From NCBI GenBank assembly GCA_039961715.1, contig JABRVW010000042.1:62001-126000 (forward strand): DNA of 64,000 bases, written 5' to 3'. Position 1 is the stretch's first letter. Every line of letters starts with the position of its first letter. A program made the position numbers and the translations under genes. The notes beneath the pieces are model-generated. The model made no database searches and was not told the origin of the DNA. It saw only the letters and a list, made by a program, of their open reading frames with translations. Positions 8,892 through 16,980 of this stretch are shown here, piece after piece. The DNA is from JACQPU01 sp039961715. Its GTDB lineage: Bacteria; Bacteroidota; Ignavibacteria; UBA10030.

Positions 8892-9788
8892 ATGAAGCGG
8901 GACAAAGCCATTGCGAGGCTCTCAGTCATTATTGCCCTTGCTGCAGGAGCGGCGGCATCAGTGGGAATTTTCTCATCGGGCGGGCCTGGCCCCCATCTCC
9001 ATGAAACCGTGAGAGGAACGACGGTCACGATTTACGGACAGGGGCTGTACAAGCACATGTCGGCAGAGGTGGCTCCCCAAGGAATCGCCCAGGATTACAT
9101 CACCCTCTTCGTCGCCGTTCCCGAGTTGCTGGCTTCCCTCCTCTTTGCCGTGCGCGGGTCCCTCAAGGCACGTTTCATTCTTGCCGGAACACTCGGCTAC
9201 TTTCTCGTGACCTATCTCTTTTATCTCATGATGGGGATGTACAATGCAATGTTTCTCGTTTACGCCGTCCTTCTTTCCTCTTCATTCTTTGCGCTTTTTC
9301 TGACCCTTATGAGCTTTGACCCCACGGAATTGCCGGAACGGTTTGGTTCGAAGGCACCCGCGGGGTTCGCAGGCGGATTTCTGATCTTGAATGCCGCGGC
9401 CATAGCGTTTCTCTGGCTTGGGGTTGTCGTTCCCCCGCTCATGGACGGCTCCATCATCCCCAAGGAGGTGGAACACTATACGACGCTCGTTGTGCAGGGC
9501 CTCGACCTCGGCCTGCTCCTCCCCATCGCCGTGGTTTCCGGAATCCTCCTCAAGAGGAGGAGCCCTTTCGGCTATCTCTTCGCGCCAGTGTACCTCGTCT
9601 TCCTCTCGATCCTGATGATTGCTCTGACCGCCAAGCTCGTCGCCATGGCTTCTCTCGGCTTTTCCGTGATTCCGGCAATTTTCATCATCCCCACCCTTGC
9701 CGTTGTGTCGATCACATGTTCTGCGATGCTTCTGAAGCAGTTGAATCAATATCGTGAGATGGAGCACAGGGAACCTCGCCGGAGCTGA
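8892..9788 (+). CDS. Polytopic membrane protein of unknown function
   Basis: 298 residues from the ATG at 8892 (GAGG six bases upstream); a TTG at 8880 overlapping the previous stop would add four residues. There are about eight hydrophobic segments: one N-terminal helix, a roughly 60-residue extracytoplasmic stretch with GRG/HLHETVRGTT-like polar sequence, then seven more helices, ending in a basic tail (QLNQYREMEHREPRRS). No family recognised. The single-helix start followed by a periplasmic loop suggests a sensor or transporter-like topology, but no functional residue pattern supports a choice. Confidence 0.7.
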   Translation: MKRDKAIARLSVIIALAAGAAASVGIFSSGGPGPHLHETVRGTTVTIYGQGLYKHMSAEVAPQGIAQDYITLFVAVPELLASLLFAVRGSLKARFILAGTLGYFLVTYLFYLMMGMYNAMFLVYAVLLSSSFFALFLTLMSFDPTELPERFGSKAPAGFAGGFLILNAAAIAFLWLGVVVPPLMDGSIIPKEVEHYTTLVVQGLDLGLLLPIAVVSGILLKRRSPFGYLFAPVYLVFLSILMIALTAKLVAMASLGFSVIPAIFIIPTLAVVSITCSAMLLKQLNQYREMEHREPRRS

Positions 9789-9871
9789 CAAGCGAAAAAC
9801 CTCATGCCACAGAGGCACTATGAACGGCATCTCCAGGTTCCAGATCAGTCAACAGTGAGAGGAGGAGAACC

Positions 9872-10612
9872 ATGAAACTGCTCGAAAAGAAGGTTGCAAT
9901 TGTTACCGGTGCAGGCTCGGGGATCGGCCGAGCCATTGCGCTTGCCTATGCGGCCGAAGGCGCCGCAGTGGTTGTAGGGGACATTGACGAGAAAGGTGGG
10001 AATGAAACGGTTGATTTGATCGCCAAGCAGTCTGGTCGGGCAACCTTTGTGAAGGCGGATTCTTCCAAAGCGGCCGATAATGAAGCGATGGTGAAGACCT
10101 GTGTGGATACGTACGGGGGGCTTCACGTCGCCTGCAACAACGCAGGCATTGGCGGACCGGCCGCGGTCACCGGCGAGTATCCCATCGATGGATGGGACAA
10201 GGTCATTGCCATCAATCTTTCCGGCGTCTTCTACGGTATGCGGTATCAGATCCCTGCGATGCTGAAAAGCGGAGCGGGAGCCATTGTGAACATGGCCTCG
10301 ATTCTCGGCCAGGTTGGATTTCGGACCGCGTCGGCGTACGTGGCAGCAAAACACGGTGTGGTAGGTCTCACAAAGAACGCAGCACTGGAATACGCAGACA
10401 AGAACATTCGCGTCAATGCAGTCGGCCCCGCTTTCATCAAGACTCCGCTCATCAAGAAAATCGACGAGAATCAGCTGATTCCGCTCCATCCGATCGGAAG
10501 GCTCGGCGAGCCGGAGGAAGTGGCGAATCTCGTCGTCTTTCTCAGCTCGAACAAGGCATCGTTCATCACGGGCGGCTACTACGCCGTTGATGGCGCATAC
10601 CTGGCGCAATGA
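9872..10612 (+). CDS. Short-chain dehydrogenase/reductase (SDR)
   Basis: 246 residues, classical SDR length. The cofactor loop TGAGSGIGRAIA, Asp-Ile-Asp after beta-2 (favouring NAD), the NNAG motif, the catalytic Ser in NMASILG and YVAAK (Tyr-x-x-x-Lys) are all present, as is the C-terminal ITGGYYAVDGAYLAQ. GAGAGGAGGA precedes the ATG. It resembles glucose 1-dehydrogenase/3-oxoacyl reductase-like SDRs; the substrate is unknown. It is 129 bases ahead of the nitric oxide reductase gene, with a small hairpin between. Confidence 0.88.
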   Translation: MKLLEKKVAIVTGAGSGIGRAIALAYAAEGAAVVVGDIDEKGGNETVDLIAKQSGRATFVKADSSKAADNEAMVKTCVDTYGGLHVACNNAGIGGPAAVTGEYPIDGWDKVIAINLSGVFYGMRYQIPAMLKSGAGAIVNMASILGQVGFRTASAYVAAKHGVVGLTKNAALEYADKNIRVNAVGPAFIKTPLIKKIDENQLIPLHPIGRLGEPEEVANLVVFLSSNKASFITGGYYAVDGAYLAQ

Positions 10613-10621
10613 TGGCGCACG

Positions 10622-10637
10622 CGGCTTGAGAAAGCCG
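10622..10637 (+). terminator. Small hairpin after the SDR gene
   Basis: CGGCTT-GAGA-AAGCCG forms a six-pair stem with a four-base loop ten bases after the SDR stop. No T-run follows, so it is at best a weak terminator or attenuator before norZ. Confidence 0.25.
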
Positions 10638-10741
10638 GTAGTTGGATCTCTCTTGGGATGAGGGCAGACGCCGGCCTGGGGAAAACCCACGGCTCTCCAA
10701 AACCATCGATGACCACGCCGATCGAGATAAGGAGGACTATT

Positions 10742-12967
10742 ATGCGACGCCTTTGGCTGGCATTCTGGACTGTCATCATCATTTCGTTTCTCGTTTTGGG
10801 TTGGAGCGGTCTTCGCATCTACCAGGAACGTCCGCCCATCCCCGATCAGGTCGTCACGCCGGACGGATTGGTGTTTCTCAGATCCGAAAACATTCTGAAC
10901 GGCCAGAATGTCTGGCAGGCGATGGGCGGAATGCAGATCGGTTCGGTGTGGGGACATGGAAGCTACGTGGCGCCCGATTGGACGGCAGATTACCTCCATC
11001 GCGAACTGCTGTTTATTCTGAACGAATGGTCCCGTGACGCGCACGGGAAGGAGTACGACGCCCTTTCCGAAGCCGATCAGGCTCCTCTGAGGGCGCGTTT
11101 GAAAACACTCATTCGCACAAACACGTACGACGCCGCCAGGGGTAGGATCACCATCGATCCCGTGCGCGTTCGCGCCTTCGAGGACAATGCCGTGTATTAC
11201 GCCGACGTGTTCTCGAACGGCAGGGAAGCTTTTGCTATTCCCCGGGGCGCCCTCGCCGACCCGGAGAAGCTCAGGGATCTGACCGCCTTTTTCTTCTGGA
11301 CATCGTGGGCGGCTTCGACCAACCGCCCGGAGCAGGACCTGACCTACACGAGCAACTGGCCTCACGAGCCCCTGATTGAAAATGTGCCCACGGCGGATGC
11401 CGTTATCTGGACCGGCGTGAGCATCATTCTGCTCCTGGCCGGCATCGGCGGCATGGTGTGGTATCATGGTGCACAGGCCGCGCGGCCGGCTGCAGCGCAT
11501 TCGATTCCGGACCAGGATCCACTTCTGCTGGTTGAACCAACTCCGTCGCAAAAAGCGGTGGTGAAATATTTCTGGGTTGTGACGGGGCTCTGGATCATTC
11601 AGATCATTATGGGAGTCATCACAGCACATTACGCCGTCGAGGGTGATGGGTTTTACGGCATTCCTCTGAGCGAGACAATCCCGTACGTGATTACGCGCAC
11701 CTGGCATATTCAGCTTGGGATTTTCTGGATTGCCACCGCATGGCTTGCGGCAGGATTGTATCTTGCCCCGGTGCTGGCGGGATTCGAGCCGAAGGGGCAG
11801 CTCCTCGGCGTCAATCTCCTCTTTGGCGCTCTGGTGCTGGTGGTCGCGGGATCCATGGTCGGGCAATGGATGAGCGTCACTCACCGGCTCGGGGGCGACT
11901 CCTGGTTCTATTTCGGCCACCAGGGGTATGAGTACATCGAGCTCGGAAGAATATGGCAGATCGCTTTGTTCGCCGGGCTTGCTCTGTGGGTGTATCTTGT
12001 CGGCCGGGCGGTCCTGGTGGCCCTGAAAAGATCACCGGCGGAAAAGCCGCTCCTGATGCTGTTTCTGATCGCAAGCATTGCCATCGGGGCCTTCTATGCG
12101 GCAGGACTCGTCTGGGGCCAAAGGACCAACCTCGCCATCGTGGAGTACTGGCGCTGGTGGGTGGTGCATCTCTGGGTCGAAGGCTTCTTCGAAGTGTTCG
12201 CCACTGTCGTGATCGCCTATTTCTTTTCGCGGCTTAGTCTGATTCGCGTGGAGACCGCGAACCATGCCGTCATCTTCTCTTCCACGATCTTTCTCTCCGG
12301 CGGTATCATCGGCACCTTGCATCATCTGTACTTCTCGGGCACACCCACGGCCATCCTGGCCCTTGGAGCGGTGTTCAGCGCCCTTGAAGTGGTGCCCCTC
12401 GTCATCATAGGCTACGAGGCATGGGAGAATATCCGGTTAGCGCGAGAAAAGGAGTGGATTAGAAAATACCGCTGGCCGATCTACTACTTTGTGTCGGTCT
12501 CGTTCTGGAACCTTGTGGGCGCCGGCCTCTTCGGCTTCATGATCAATCCTCCCATTGCGTTGTACTACATGCAAGGCCTGAACACCACGCCTGTACACGG
12601 GCATACGGCGCTCTTCGGCGTGTACGGAATGCTCGGCATCGGACTGATGCTGTTCTGCCTCCGCGTCCTCTGGGTCAAGGAGGAATGGAAGGAGGGATTG
12701 CTGAAGTTCTCCTTCTGGTCCCTGAACATCGGCTTGATGGCCATGGCGGTGATGAGCCTGTTGCCGGTGGGTTTATATCAGACCTGGGCTTCGGTCGAGC
12801 ACGGTTACTGGTATGCCAGATCGGCGGAGCTCTTCGAGGAGCCTGTGATGACCGTGCTGAAGTGGCTCCGGGTACCGGGCGACACCGTGTTCGCCCTGGG
12901 CGCCGTGGCACTGACGCTGTTCGTGATCGGACTGGTGGCCGGTTTTTCGTTGAAGCGGAAGTCATAG
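10742..12967 (+). CDS. norZ: Quinol-dependent nitric oxide reductase (qNor, NorB with fused N-terminal domain)
   Basis: 741 residues from the ATG at 10742, chosen because AAGGAGG lies six bases upstream and a membrane helix follows at once; a longer frame from 10658 lacks this. It reduces NO to N2O at the cytoplasmic membrane. The periplasmic N-terminal domain carries the family's GQNVWQAMGGMQIGSVWGHG segment. The core has the heme and FeB ligands: His in TRTWHIQLG, HLWVEGFFEVFA, the His pair in GTLHHLYF, and both histidines of VHGHTALFG. The fused, quinol-oxidising form fits an NO-detoxifying role rather than full denitrification; no other denitrification gene is present. The Crp/Fnr gene downstream could respond to NO, but this is inference. 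Confidence 0.93.
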   Translation: MRRLWLAFWTVIIISFLVLGWSGLRIYQERPPIPDQVVTPDGLVFLRSENILNGQNVWQAMGGMQIGSVWGHGSYVAPDWTADYLHRELLFILNEWSRDAHGKEYDALSEADQAPLRARLKTLIRTNTYDAARGRITIDPVRVRAFEDNAVYYADVFSNGREAFAIPRGALADPEKLRDLTAFFFWTSWAASTNRPEQDLTYTSNWPHEPLIENVPTADAVIWTGVSIILLLAGIGGMVWYHGAQAARPAAAHSIPDQDPLLLVEPTPSQKAVVKYFWVVTGLWIIQIIMGVITAHYAVEGDGFYGIPLSETIPYVITRTWHIQLGIFWIATAWLAAGLYLAPVLAGFEPKGQLLGVNLLFGALVLVVAGSMVGQWMSVTHRLGGDSWFYFGHQGYEYIELGRIWQIALFAGLALWVYLVGRAVLVALKRSPAEKPLLMLFLIASIAIGAFYAAGLVWGQRTNLAIVEYWRWWVVHLWVEGFFEVFATVVIAYFFSRLSLIRVETANHAVIFSSTIFLSGGIIGTLHHLYFSGTPTAILALGAVFSALEVVPLVIIGYEAWENIRLAREKEWIRKYRWPIYYFVSVSFWNLVGAGLFGFMINPPIALYYMQGLNTTPVHGHTALFGVYGMLGIGLMLFCLRVLWVKEEWKEGLLKFSFWSLNIGLMAMAVMSLLPVGLYQTWASVEHGYWYARSAELFEEPVMTVLKWLRVPGDTVFALGAVALTLFVIGLVAGFSLKRKS

Positions 12968-12978
12968 CAAAAGTCCCC

Positions 12979-13761
12979 ATGAGCGACGGTTTTCAGCGCC
13001 TCCTCTTTTCTCTTGCAGCCCGTTCCGGCATCCAACGGAAACTGCGCGTCCTTTCCCGGAACGGCAACACGAGAGCTGACCTCCTCCGCTCGGCGATCCG
13101 TTCCACCGAGAGCGGGGAGTTGTCCACGCCTGAACGCGAGTGGGTTCAGAAGATCGAGCGCCTCCGTTCCTCCCTCGCTTCCTCTCAAACCGTCGTGAAA
13201 CCTGCCGGCTATGGCGCCGGCACAACCGTCGCGGTCAGAACCGTTGGTCAGATTTGCCGCAGTTCCGCGGTTTCATCCATCTGGGGGCTTTTCCTGTTCA
13301 ACCTTGTCCGGCGGTTTCGTCCTGTGTCCTGCGTCGAACTGGGAACATCATTGGGGATTTCCGCATCTTTTCTGGGCGCGGCGTGTGAGCTGAACGGCCA
13401 GGGCCATGTCACAACGCTCGAGGGCGATCCCGCTCTTGTCTCGCTGGCTGAACAGAATTTCGCGACGCTTGGCCTTTCCCGTCTTTCCCTCGTCCAGGGC
13501 CCCTTCGAGGAATCTCTGCCCTCCGTGCTCAGCCGCAACGCCCCGGTGGACTTCGCGTTCATTGACGGCAACCACGACGAGGAAGCCACAAAAAGGTACT
13601 TCACCGAGTTTCGCGCGCACCTCTCACCGGCCGGAGTAATCGTGTTCGACGATATTCTCTGGTCAAAAGGAATGTACGCCGCCTGGAGAAACATCAGCAG
13701 GAACGCGTCGCCGTCCCTGGCCATAAGCTTGGGGAGAATGGGAGTGTATGGGAACATTTGA
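12979..13761 (+). CDS. O-methyltransferase-like class I SAM methyltransferase
   Basis: 260 residues from the ATG at 12979. The open frame continues upstream inside norZ, but that part only mirrors norZ in another frame. Motif I is VELGTSLGISASFLG, followed by TLEGDP and a DFAFIDGNHDEEATKRYF metal-site-like segment, typical of the Methyltransf_24 group related to catechol/caffeoyl-CoA O-methyltransferases. The acceptor is unknown. It starts 11 bases after norZ, and its stop codon TGA at 13759 is 26 bases ahead of the chosen Crp/Fnr start. Confidence 0.82.
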   Translation: MSDGFQRLLFSLAARSGIQRKLRVLSRNGNTRADLLRSAIRSTESGELSTPEREWVQKIERLRSSLASSQTVVKPAGYGAGTTVAVRTVGQICRSSAVSSIWGLFLFNLVRRFRPVSCVELGTSLGISASFLGAACELNGQGHVTTLEGDPALVSLAEQNFATLGLSRLSLVQGPFEESLPSVLSRNAPVDFAFIDGNHDEEATKRYFTEFRAHLSPAGVIVFDDILWSKGMYAAWRNISRNASPSLAISLGRMGVYGNI

Positions 13762-13787
13762 GATTAAGAATGGTCAATGGAAAATTG

Positions 13788-14369
13788 ATGTTTGATCTTT
13801 TACGCGCACATATTCGGAAGCGGGTCGCGCTGACAGATGAAGAGTTTGACCGGTGCTCGTCGTACTTCACGCAGAAGAAGATCCGGAAGCGGCAGTTTTT
13901 GCTTCAGGAAGGCGAAATATGCCGTGACATCGCGTTTGTAACGGCGGGGTGTCTCCGGGCATATACCATTGACCACAAGGGAAATGAACATGTCATCCAG
14001 TTTGCGGTGCCTGATTGGTGGATTTCAGACCTGGCCAGCTACCTGGACGGTTCCCCGGCCACGCAGACCATCGATGCCCTCCAGGACTCCGAGGTTCTTC
14101 TTCTGGATCGCTCCGTCCGGGATGAGTTGCTCAATGCCGTTCCTGTTCTCGAGCGGTTCTTTCGCCTTCTTTTGGAAGCGAATTACATTGCTACCCACAG
14201 GCGGATTCAGGATTCCCTGAGCGCCTCGGCCGAAGAACGGTATCTCACCTTCCTCAAAACGTACCCCGACCTTGCCGGACAGATTCCCCAGGCACACATA
14301 GCCTCCTACCTAGGGATCACTCCCCAATCCCTGAGCCGAATCCGCCGCGAGCTCGCGCGGGGTCGGTGA
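13788..14369 (+). CDS. Crp/Fnr-family transcriptional regulator
   Basis: 193 residues from the ATG at 13788 (MFDLLRAHI), the start that matches the usual beginning of this Bacteroidota family; ATG at 13770 and TTG at 13758 are alternatives. A cyclic-nucleotide-type beta-roll occupies about 25-115 (KRQFLLQEGEICRDIAFVTAGCLRAY), then the dimer helix, then a winged helix-turn-helix with the recognition segment IASYLGITPQSLSRIRREL. The domain lacks the Arg-Ala-Ala cAMP signature and the Fnr cysteine cluster, so its signal is unknown. It lies between norZ and yceI, and two 14-bp palindromes of the Crp/Fnr 5-4-5 layout sit just downstream, before yceI. Confidence 0.88.
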   Translation: MFDLLRAHIRKRVALTDEEFDRCSSYFTQKKIRKRQFLLQEGEICRDIAFVTAGCLRAYTIDHKGNEHVIQFAVPDWWISDLASYLDGSPATQTIDALQDSEVLLLDRSVRDELLNAVPVLERFFRLLLEANYIATHRRIQDSLSASAEERYLTFLKTYPDLAGQIPQAHIASYLGITPQSLSRIRRELARGR

Positions 14370-14410
14370 AGGAAGCAACCTTCCCGGCAGGATTGGCTTC
14401 TTCGAAAACG

Positions 14411-14447
14411 TTACCCTGTGGTAATTTGATTTCTTACCCTCTGTGAA
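14411..14447 (+). promoter_or_regulatory. Twin Crp/Fnr-like operators upstream of yceI
   Basis: TTACC-CTGT-GGTAA at 14411-14424 is a perfect 5-4-5 palindrome. TTACC-CTCT-GTGAA at 14434-14447 is a related, imperfect copy 23 bases further. The layout equals that of Crp/Fnr-type sites (5-bp arms, 4-bp gap), and a regulator of that family ends 41 bases upstream. Confidence 0.55.
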
Positions 14448-14469
14448 TGCACAAGGGGGCGGTCGGATG

Positions 14470-14477
14470 TATATTGG
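14470..14477 (+). promoter_or_regulatory. Candidate -7 element for yceI
   Basis: TATATTGG fits TAnnTTTG at seven of eight positions. There is no good TTTG element 20 bases upstream, as expected for an activator-dependent promoter. If transcription starts near 14483, the second palindrome is centred close to -42. Confidence 0.4.
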
Positions 14478-14527
14478 ATTCGTCATTCAGACAGAATCCC
14501 ACAGAAGTTCAAGACAAGGAGTTTCTC

Positions 14528-15073
14528 ATGGCACAATGGAAGATCGATTCAGCGCATTCCGAAGTCAGCTTCAAGGTCAAACATCTTGTTGTTTCCACCG
14601 TAACCGGTCGTTTCGACAAGTTTGACGCGATGATTGAGACGGAACGGGATGATTTCAGCGATGCAAAGATCACCTTCGAAGCCGACGTCGCGAGCATTCG
14701 GACGAACAACGAACAGAGGGACGGGCACTTGAAGTCTCCGGACTTCTTCGACGCTGCCCGTTTTCCAAAGATAACGTTCGAGTCCACGTCGATCGAGAGG
14801 GTGTCTGATTACGAGCTGAAGGTCACAGGCGATCTGACCATACGCGGAACGACGAAACGCGTGACGCTGGACGTCATTTACAATGGCACCGTCGCCGGGT
14901 TCGGCGGAGGCATGCAGGTGGCCGGATTCGAGATCACGGGCAGGATCAACCGCTTCGATTTCGGTTTGCAATGGAACGCATTGACCGAGACCGGAGGCGT
15001 CGTGGTCAGCAACGAAGTCCGGTTCGAGATCCACGCCGAGTTCGTCAAGGCGCAGGAGCTGGTTGAAGCCTGA
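14528..15073 (+). CDS. YceI-family lipocalin-like protein
   Basis: 181 residues from the ATG at 14528, with AAGGAG seven bases upstream. It starts MAQWKIDSAHSEVSFKVKHL, the typical YceI opening, and continues with the FDAARFPKITFESTSIE and GDLTIRGTTKRVTLDV segments of the beta-barrel fold that binds polyisoprenoid or amphiphilic molecules. There is no signal peptide, unlike E. coli YceI, so this copy is probably cytoplasmic, as in many Bacteroidota. The upstream Crp/Fnr-like sites suggest stress- or redox-linked control. Confidence 0.9.
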   Translation: MAQWKIDSAHSEVSFKVKHLVVSTVTGRFDKFDAMIETERDDFSDAKITFEADVASIRTNNEQRDGHLKSPDFFDAARFPKITFESTSIERVSDYELKVTGDLTIRGTTKRVTLDVIYNGTVAGFGGGMQVAGFEITGRINRFDFGLQWNALTETGGVVVSNEVRFEIHAEFVKAQELVEA

Positions 15074-15099
15074 CCATTGACAGCGCAAGCCATCTCTCG

Positions 15100-15138
15100 C
15101 GGCCCGGAAGACCTATTCCTCCGGGCCGTTTTGTTTTC
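15100..15138 (+). terminator. Rho-independent terminator after yceI
   Basis: A CGGCCCGGA / TCCGGGCCG stem with an internal loop is followed directly by TTTTGTTTT, 26 bases after the yceI stop. Confidence 0.9.
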
Positions 15139-15177
15139 AGGAAGTTTGCATCCGAAGACAACCCGTTGTATCTTGCC

Positions 15178-15504
15178 ATGATGAAGCCAACCGACAGCAC
15201 CCCCCTTCGCGAAGAGACGATCTGGTATCCGGATCACCTTGACGAGTACCTCAATCGCTGGTTTGCCAGGTATGAGCAGGCAAGGGATTCACTTGAGCGC
15301 GAGGGCGGATATCTGTTTCCGTACAAGCATCACTTTTTCGTATGCGACTGGGGCGCCGTCAAGGCTATGGGTCTGGATCCTCAGGATCCCGACTGGAAGG
15401 CCATTGGGTTCGACTGTGCGCGCCCTGCGGATGTCGCCGCCTTTCGCAGGCTCAGGGAGGCGCGAATCCTCGCCGCCGCACGGGAGCATGCACAGAAGCC
15501 CTGA
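15178..15504 (+). CDS. Hypothetical protein, 108 residues
   Basis: Starts MMKPTDSTPLREETIWYPDHLDEYLNRWF from tandem ATGs at 15178 and 15181. It is soluble, rich in aromatic and acidic residues (HHFFVCDWGAVKAMGLDPQDPDW), and has no signal peptide. I do not recognise a family. Its codon use and GC3 pattern resemble neighbours, and it is followed 70 bases later by a DUF1801 gene, so I consider it a real gene of unknown role. Confidence 0.6.
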   Translation: MMKPTDSTPLREETIWYPDHLDEYLNRWFARYEQARDSLEREGGYLFPYKHHFFVCDWGAVKAMGLDPQDPDWKAIGFDCARPADVAAFRRLREARILAAAREHAQKP

Positions 15505-15574
15505 AGGTTGAACCCCGGGCATTGTTGCACACCAGCCAGAGAGACGCGGCCTTTCAACCCCGAAGGGAGGAACA

Positions 15575-15994
15575 ATGGCCAAAGCAACCCTCAAAACACG
15601 GAAGAGCAGGAGGAGTGTGGCCGCTTTCGTCGGCGCTATCAAGGACCCTGTACGGCGGAGCGAGTGCCGGAAGGTTCTGAAGCTCATGCGAATCGCCACG
15701 GGCTTGAAGCCTGCGATCTGGGGCCCGACGATTGTTGGCTTTGGAACATACCACTACCGGTATCAATCGGGCCGGGAAGGCGATTGGTTCCTGACGGGGT
15801 TCTCCCCCCGCAAGAGCGCCCTGACACTCTACATCATGGCCGGCCTGCGCAACTACAGGCCGCTCCTCAAGAACCTTGGTCCACACAGCATCGGCTCGTC
15901 CTGCCTGTACATCAAAGCCCTTAAAGACGTCGACATGAAGGTACTGGAGAAGCTGGTGAAGCAGTCCGTGAGGGATTTGAGAAGGAAGAACTAG
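15575..15994 (+). CDS. DUF1801-domain protein
   Basis: 139 residues. AAGGGAGG lies six bases ahead of the ATG. The body matches DUF1801 (YdhG-like) proteins: CRKVLKLMRIATGLKPAIWGPTIVGFGTYHYRY, then FSPRKSALTLYIM and LGPHSIGSSCLYIKALKDVD. It is a small cytoplasmic fold related to frataxin-like/YjbR proteins; biochemical role unknown. A Lys/Arg-rich N-terminus (KATLKTRKSRRS) precedes the domain. Confidence 0.85.
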   Translation: MAKATLKTRKSRRSVAAFVGAIKDPVRRSECRKVLKLMRIATGLKPAIWGPTIVGFGTYHYRYQSGREGDWFLTGFSPRKSALTLYIMAGLRNYRPLLKNLGPHSIGSSCLYIKALKDVDMKVLEKLVKQSVRDLRRKN

Positions 15995-16007
15995 GGCGGA
16001 GCAGGCC

Positions 16008-16481
16008 ATGGTTGGAAGACCAATCATTCTGGGGATGATCGTCTTCCTTGCCGCATGTTCCGGCGGGTCGATCGAAAACAGGCTTACGCAGGTTCAGCGT
16101 GATGCATTGCATGACTTCCTGTCTGATCATCCAAAGGCCGAGCTTCTGGAAACGTCCGATTGCACAAGTCCGCTTCTGGGCCCGTACCGTGCGACGCATT
16201 CCACGTACCTGCCCTACTTTGCCGAAGCCGACTTCAACGGTGACGGCGTTCTTGATTTTGTCATCGCCACCAGCACGGCGGGTGCGTACGACCTGTGGCT
16301 GTTCCTGGGCGCGAGCTCGGATTACAGAGCCCCCCGGAGTTTCGCCACTCTTTCCTCCCTGTCGGACTGGGGGTTGATTGTCAAAGGCAACCGGTTGTTC
16401 GTTGGCGCGCTCGATGAGAGCGAGGGGAGGACATACGTGTGGAATCCTCAGGCGGGAAGATTGGTGGTGATGGGAAGATGA
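16008..16481 (+). CDS. Small lipoprotein with an FG-GAP-like calcium loop
   Basis: 157 residues. The lipobox FLAAC gives a lipid-anchored Cys17. In the middle EADFNGDGVLDFVIA is the D-x-N-x-D-G-x-x-D calcium loop found in FG-GAP/integrin-like blades, but only one is present. The rest (YDLWLFLGASS, YVWNPQAGRLVVMGR) is beta-rich. Exported, probably to a membrane leaflet; function unknown. It follows the DUF1801 gene by 13 bases, possibly in one transcript. Confidence 0.72.
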   Translation: MVGRPIILGMIVFLAACSGGSIENRLTQVQRDALHDFLSDHPKAELLETSDCTSPLLGPYRATHSTYLPYFAEADFNGDGVLDFVIATSTAGAYDLWLFLGASSDYRAPRSFATLSSLSDWGLIVKGNRLFVGALDESEGRTYVWNPQAGRLVVMGR

Positions 16482-16548
16482 GGAGGGAGAAGACAGGGGT
16501 CAGCTTGCCGCCAGACAGACTGTCGGGCCGGTCGAAGTCCCTGAAGGC

Positions 16549-16578
16549 GGGGAAGGCAGATGTCTCCCCTTGATTTTT
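16549..16578 (+). terminator. Weak terminator-like hairpin
   Basis: GGGGA (16549) pairs with TCCCC (16565), followed by TTGATTTTT. The stem has only five pairs and a long loop. A longer T-run follows at 16582. Confidence 0.35.
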
Positions 16579-16605
16579 GGCCTTTTTTTTTCAATGTTAT
16601 AGTTG
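16576..16605 (+). promoter_or_regulatory. Candidate Bacteroidota-type promoter of the arsR/smtB gene
   Basis: TTTG at 16576-16579 and TATAGTTG at 16598-16605 (seven of eight to TAnnTTTG) are 18 bases apart. The -7 element is inside the operator palindrome, so repressor binding would block it. Confidence 0.5.
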
Positions 16606-16622
16606 AACAATTGCTCAGGTAT
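16599..16622 (+). promoter_or_regulatory. SmtB/ArsR-type 12-12 operator
   Basis: Half-sites ATAGTTGAACAA and TTGCTCAGGTAT form an inverted repeat matching at nine of twelve positions, with the core TGAnCA...TGnTCA known from SmtB/CzrA/ZiaR operators. It ends eight bases before the repressor start codon. Confidence 0.65.
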
Positions 16623-16630
16623 TTGTCCTA

Positions 16631-16969
16631 ATGAACTCCCATCATCATGCCACCGCCGTGCGCGCGGCACGGAGGGGCCTCGCCGGCCGCGAAACCGTCT
16701 TCGGGCTTGCAGAAACCTTCAAGGTTCTGAGCGACCCCACGCGGCTCACGATTGTCCTTGCCCTTCAGCGGAGCGAACTCTGCGTCCTCGACATTGCCTC
16801 ACTGCTCGGCGTGAGCGAATCGGCCGTCTCTCATCAGATGCGTCTGCTCAAGGCCCTGCGGCTGGTCAAGCACCGCAAAGAGGGCAAGATGGTGTTCTAC
16901 TCGCTCGACGACGAGCACATCGAAGATCTCATCCGCGTGGCCCAACGCCACGTGAGCGAACGACGTTGA
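16631..16969 (+). CDS. SmtB/CzrA-like metal-sensing ArsR-family repressor
   Basis: 112 residues. A winged helix-turn-helix (VLSDPTRLTIVLAL, then LLGVSESAVSHQMRLLKALRLV) is followed by a complete alpha-5 zinc site: Asp94-x-His96, His107 and Glu110, spaced exactly as in SmtB. The alpha-3 site is reduced to ELCVLD (Cys51 only, not the CadC-type ELCVCD). This predicts Zn(II), Co(II) or similar sensing rather than a CadC-like Cd/Pb site. An N-terminal HHH could add metal ligands. It sits 11 bases ahead of a P1B-type ATPase gene, the usual target. Confidence 0.92.
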   Translation: MNSHHHATAVRAARRGLAGRETVFGLAETFKVLSDPTRLTIVLALQRSELCVLDIASLLGVSESAVSHQMRLLKALRLVKHRKEGKMVFYSLDDEHIEDLIRVAQRHVSERR

Positions 16970-16980
16970 CCTCTGACACC

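Noticed and set aside
9845..11920. Long open frame (691 codons) on the - strand across the SDR and NO reductase genes
   Set aside because: It is antisense to two clearly recognised enzymes and its translation has no family features; it is a by-product of GC-rich third positions.
12685..12978. N-terminal extension of the O-methyltransferase-like protein
   Set aside because: The extra 98 codons lie inside norZ in another frame and match no methyltransferase.
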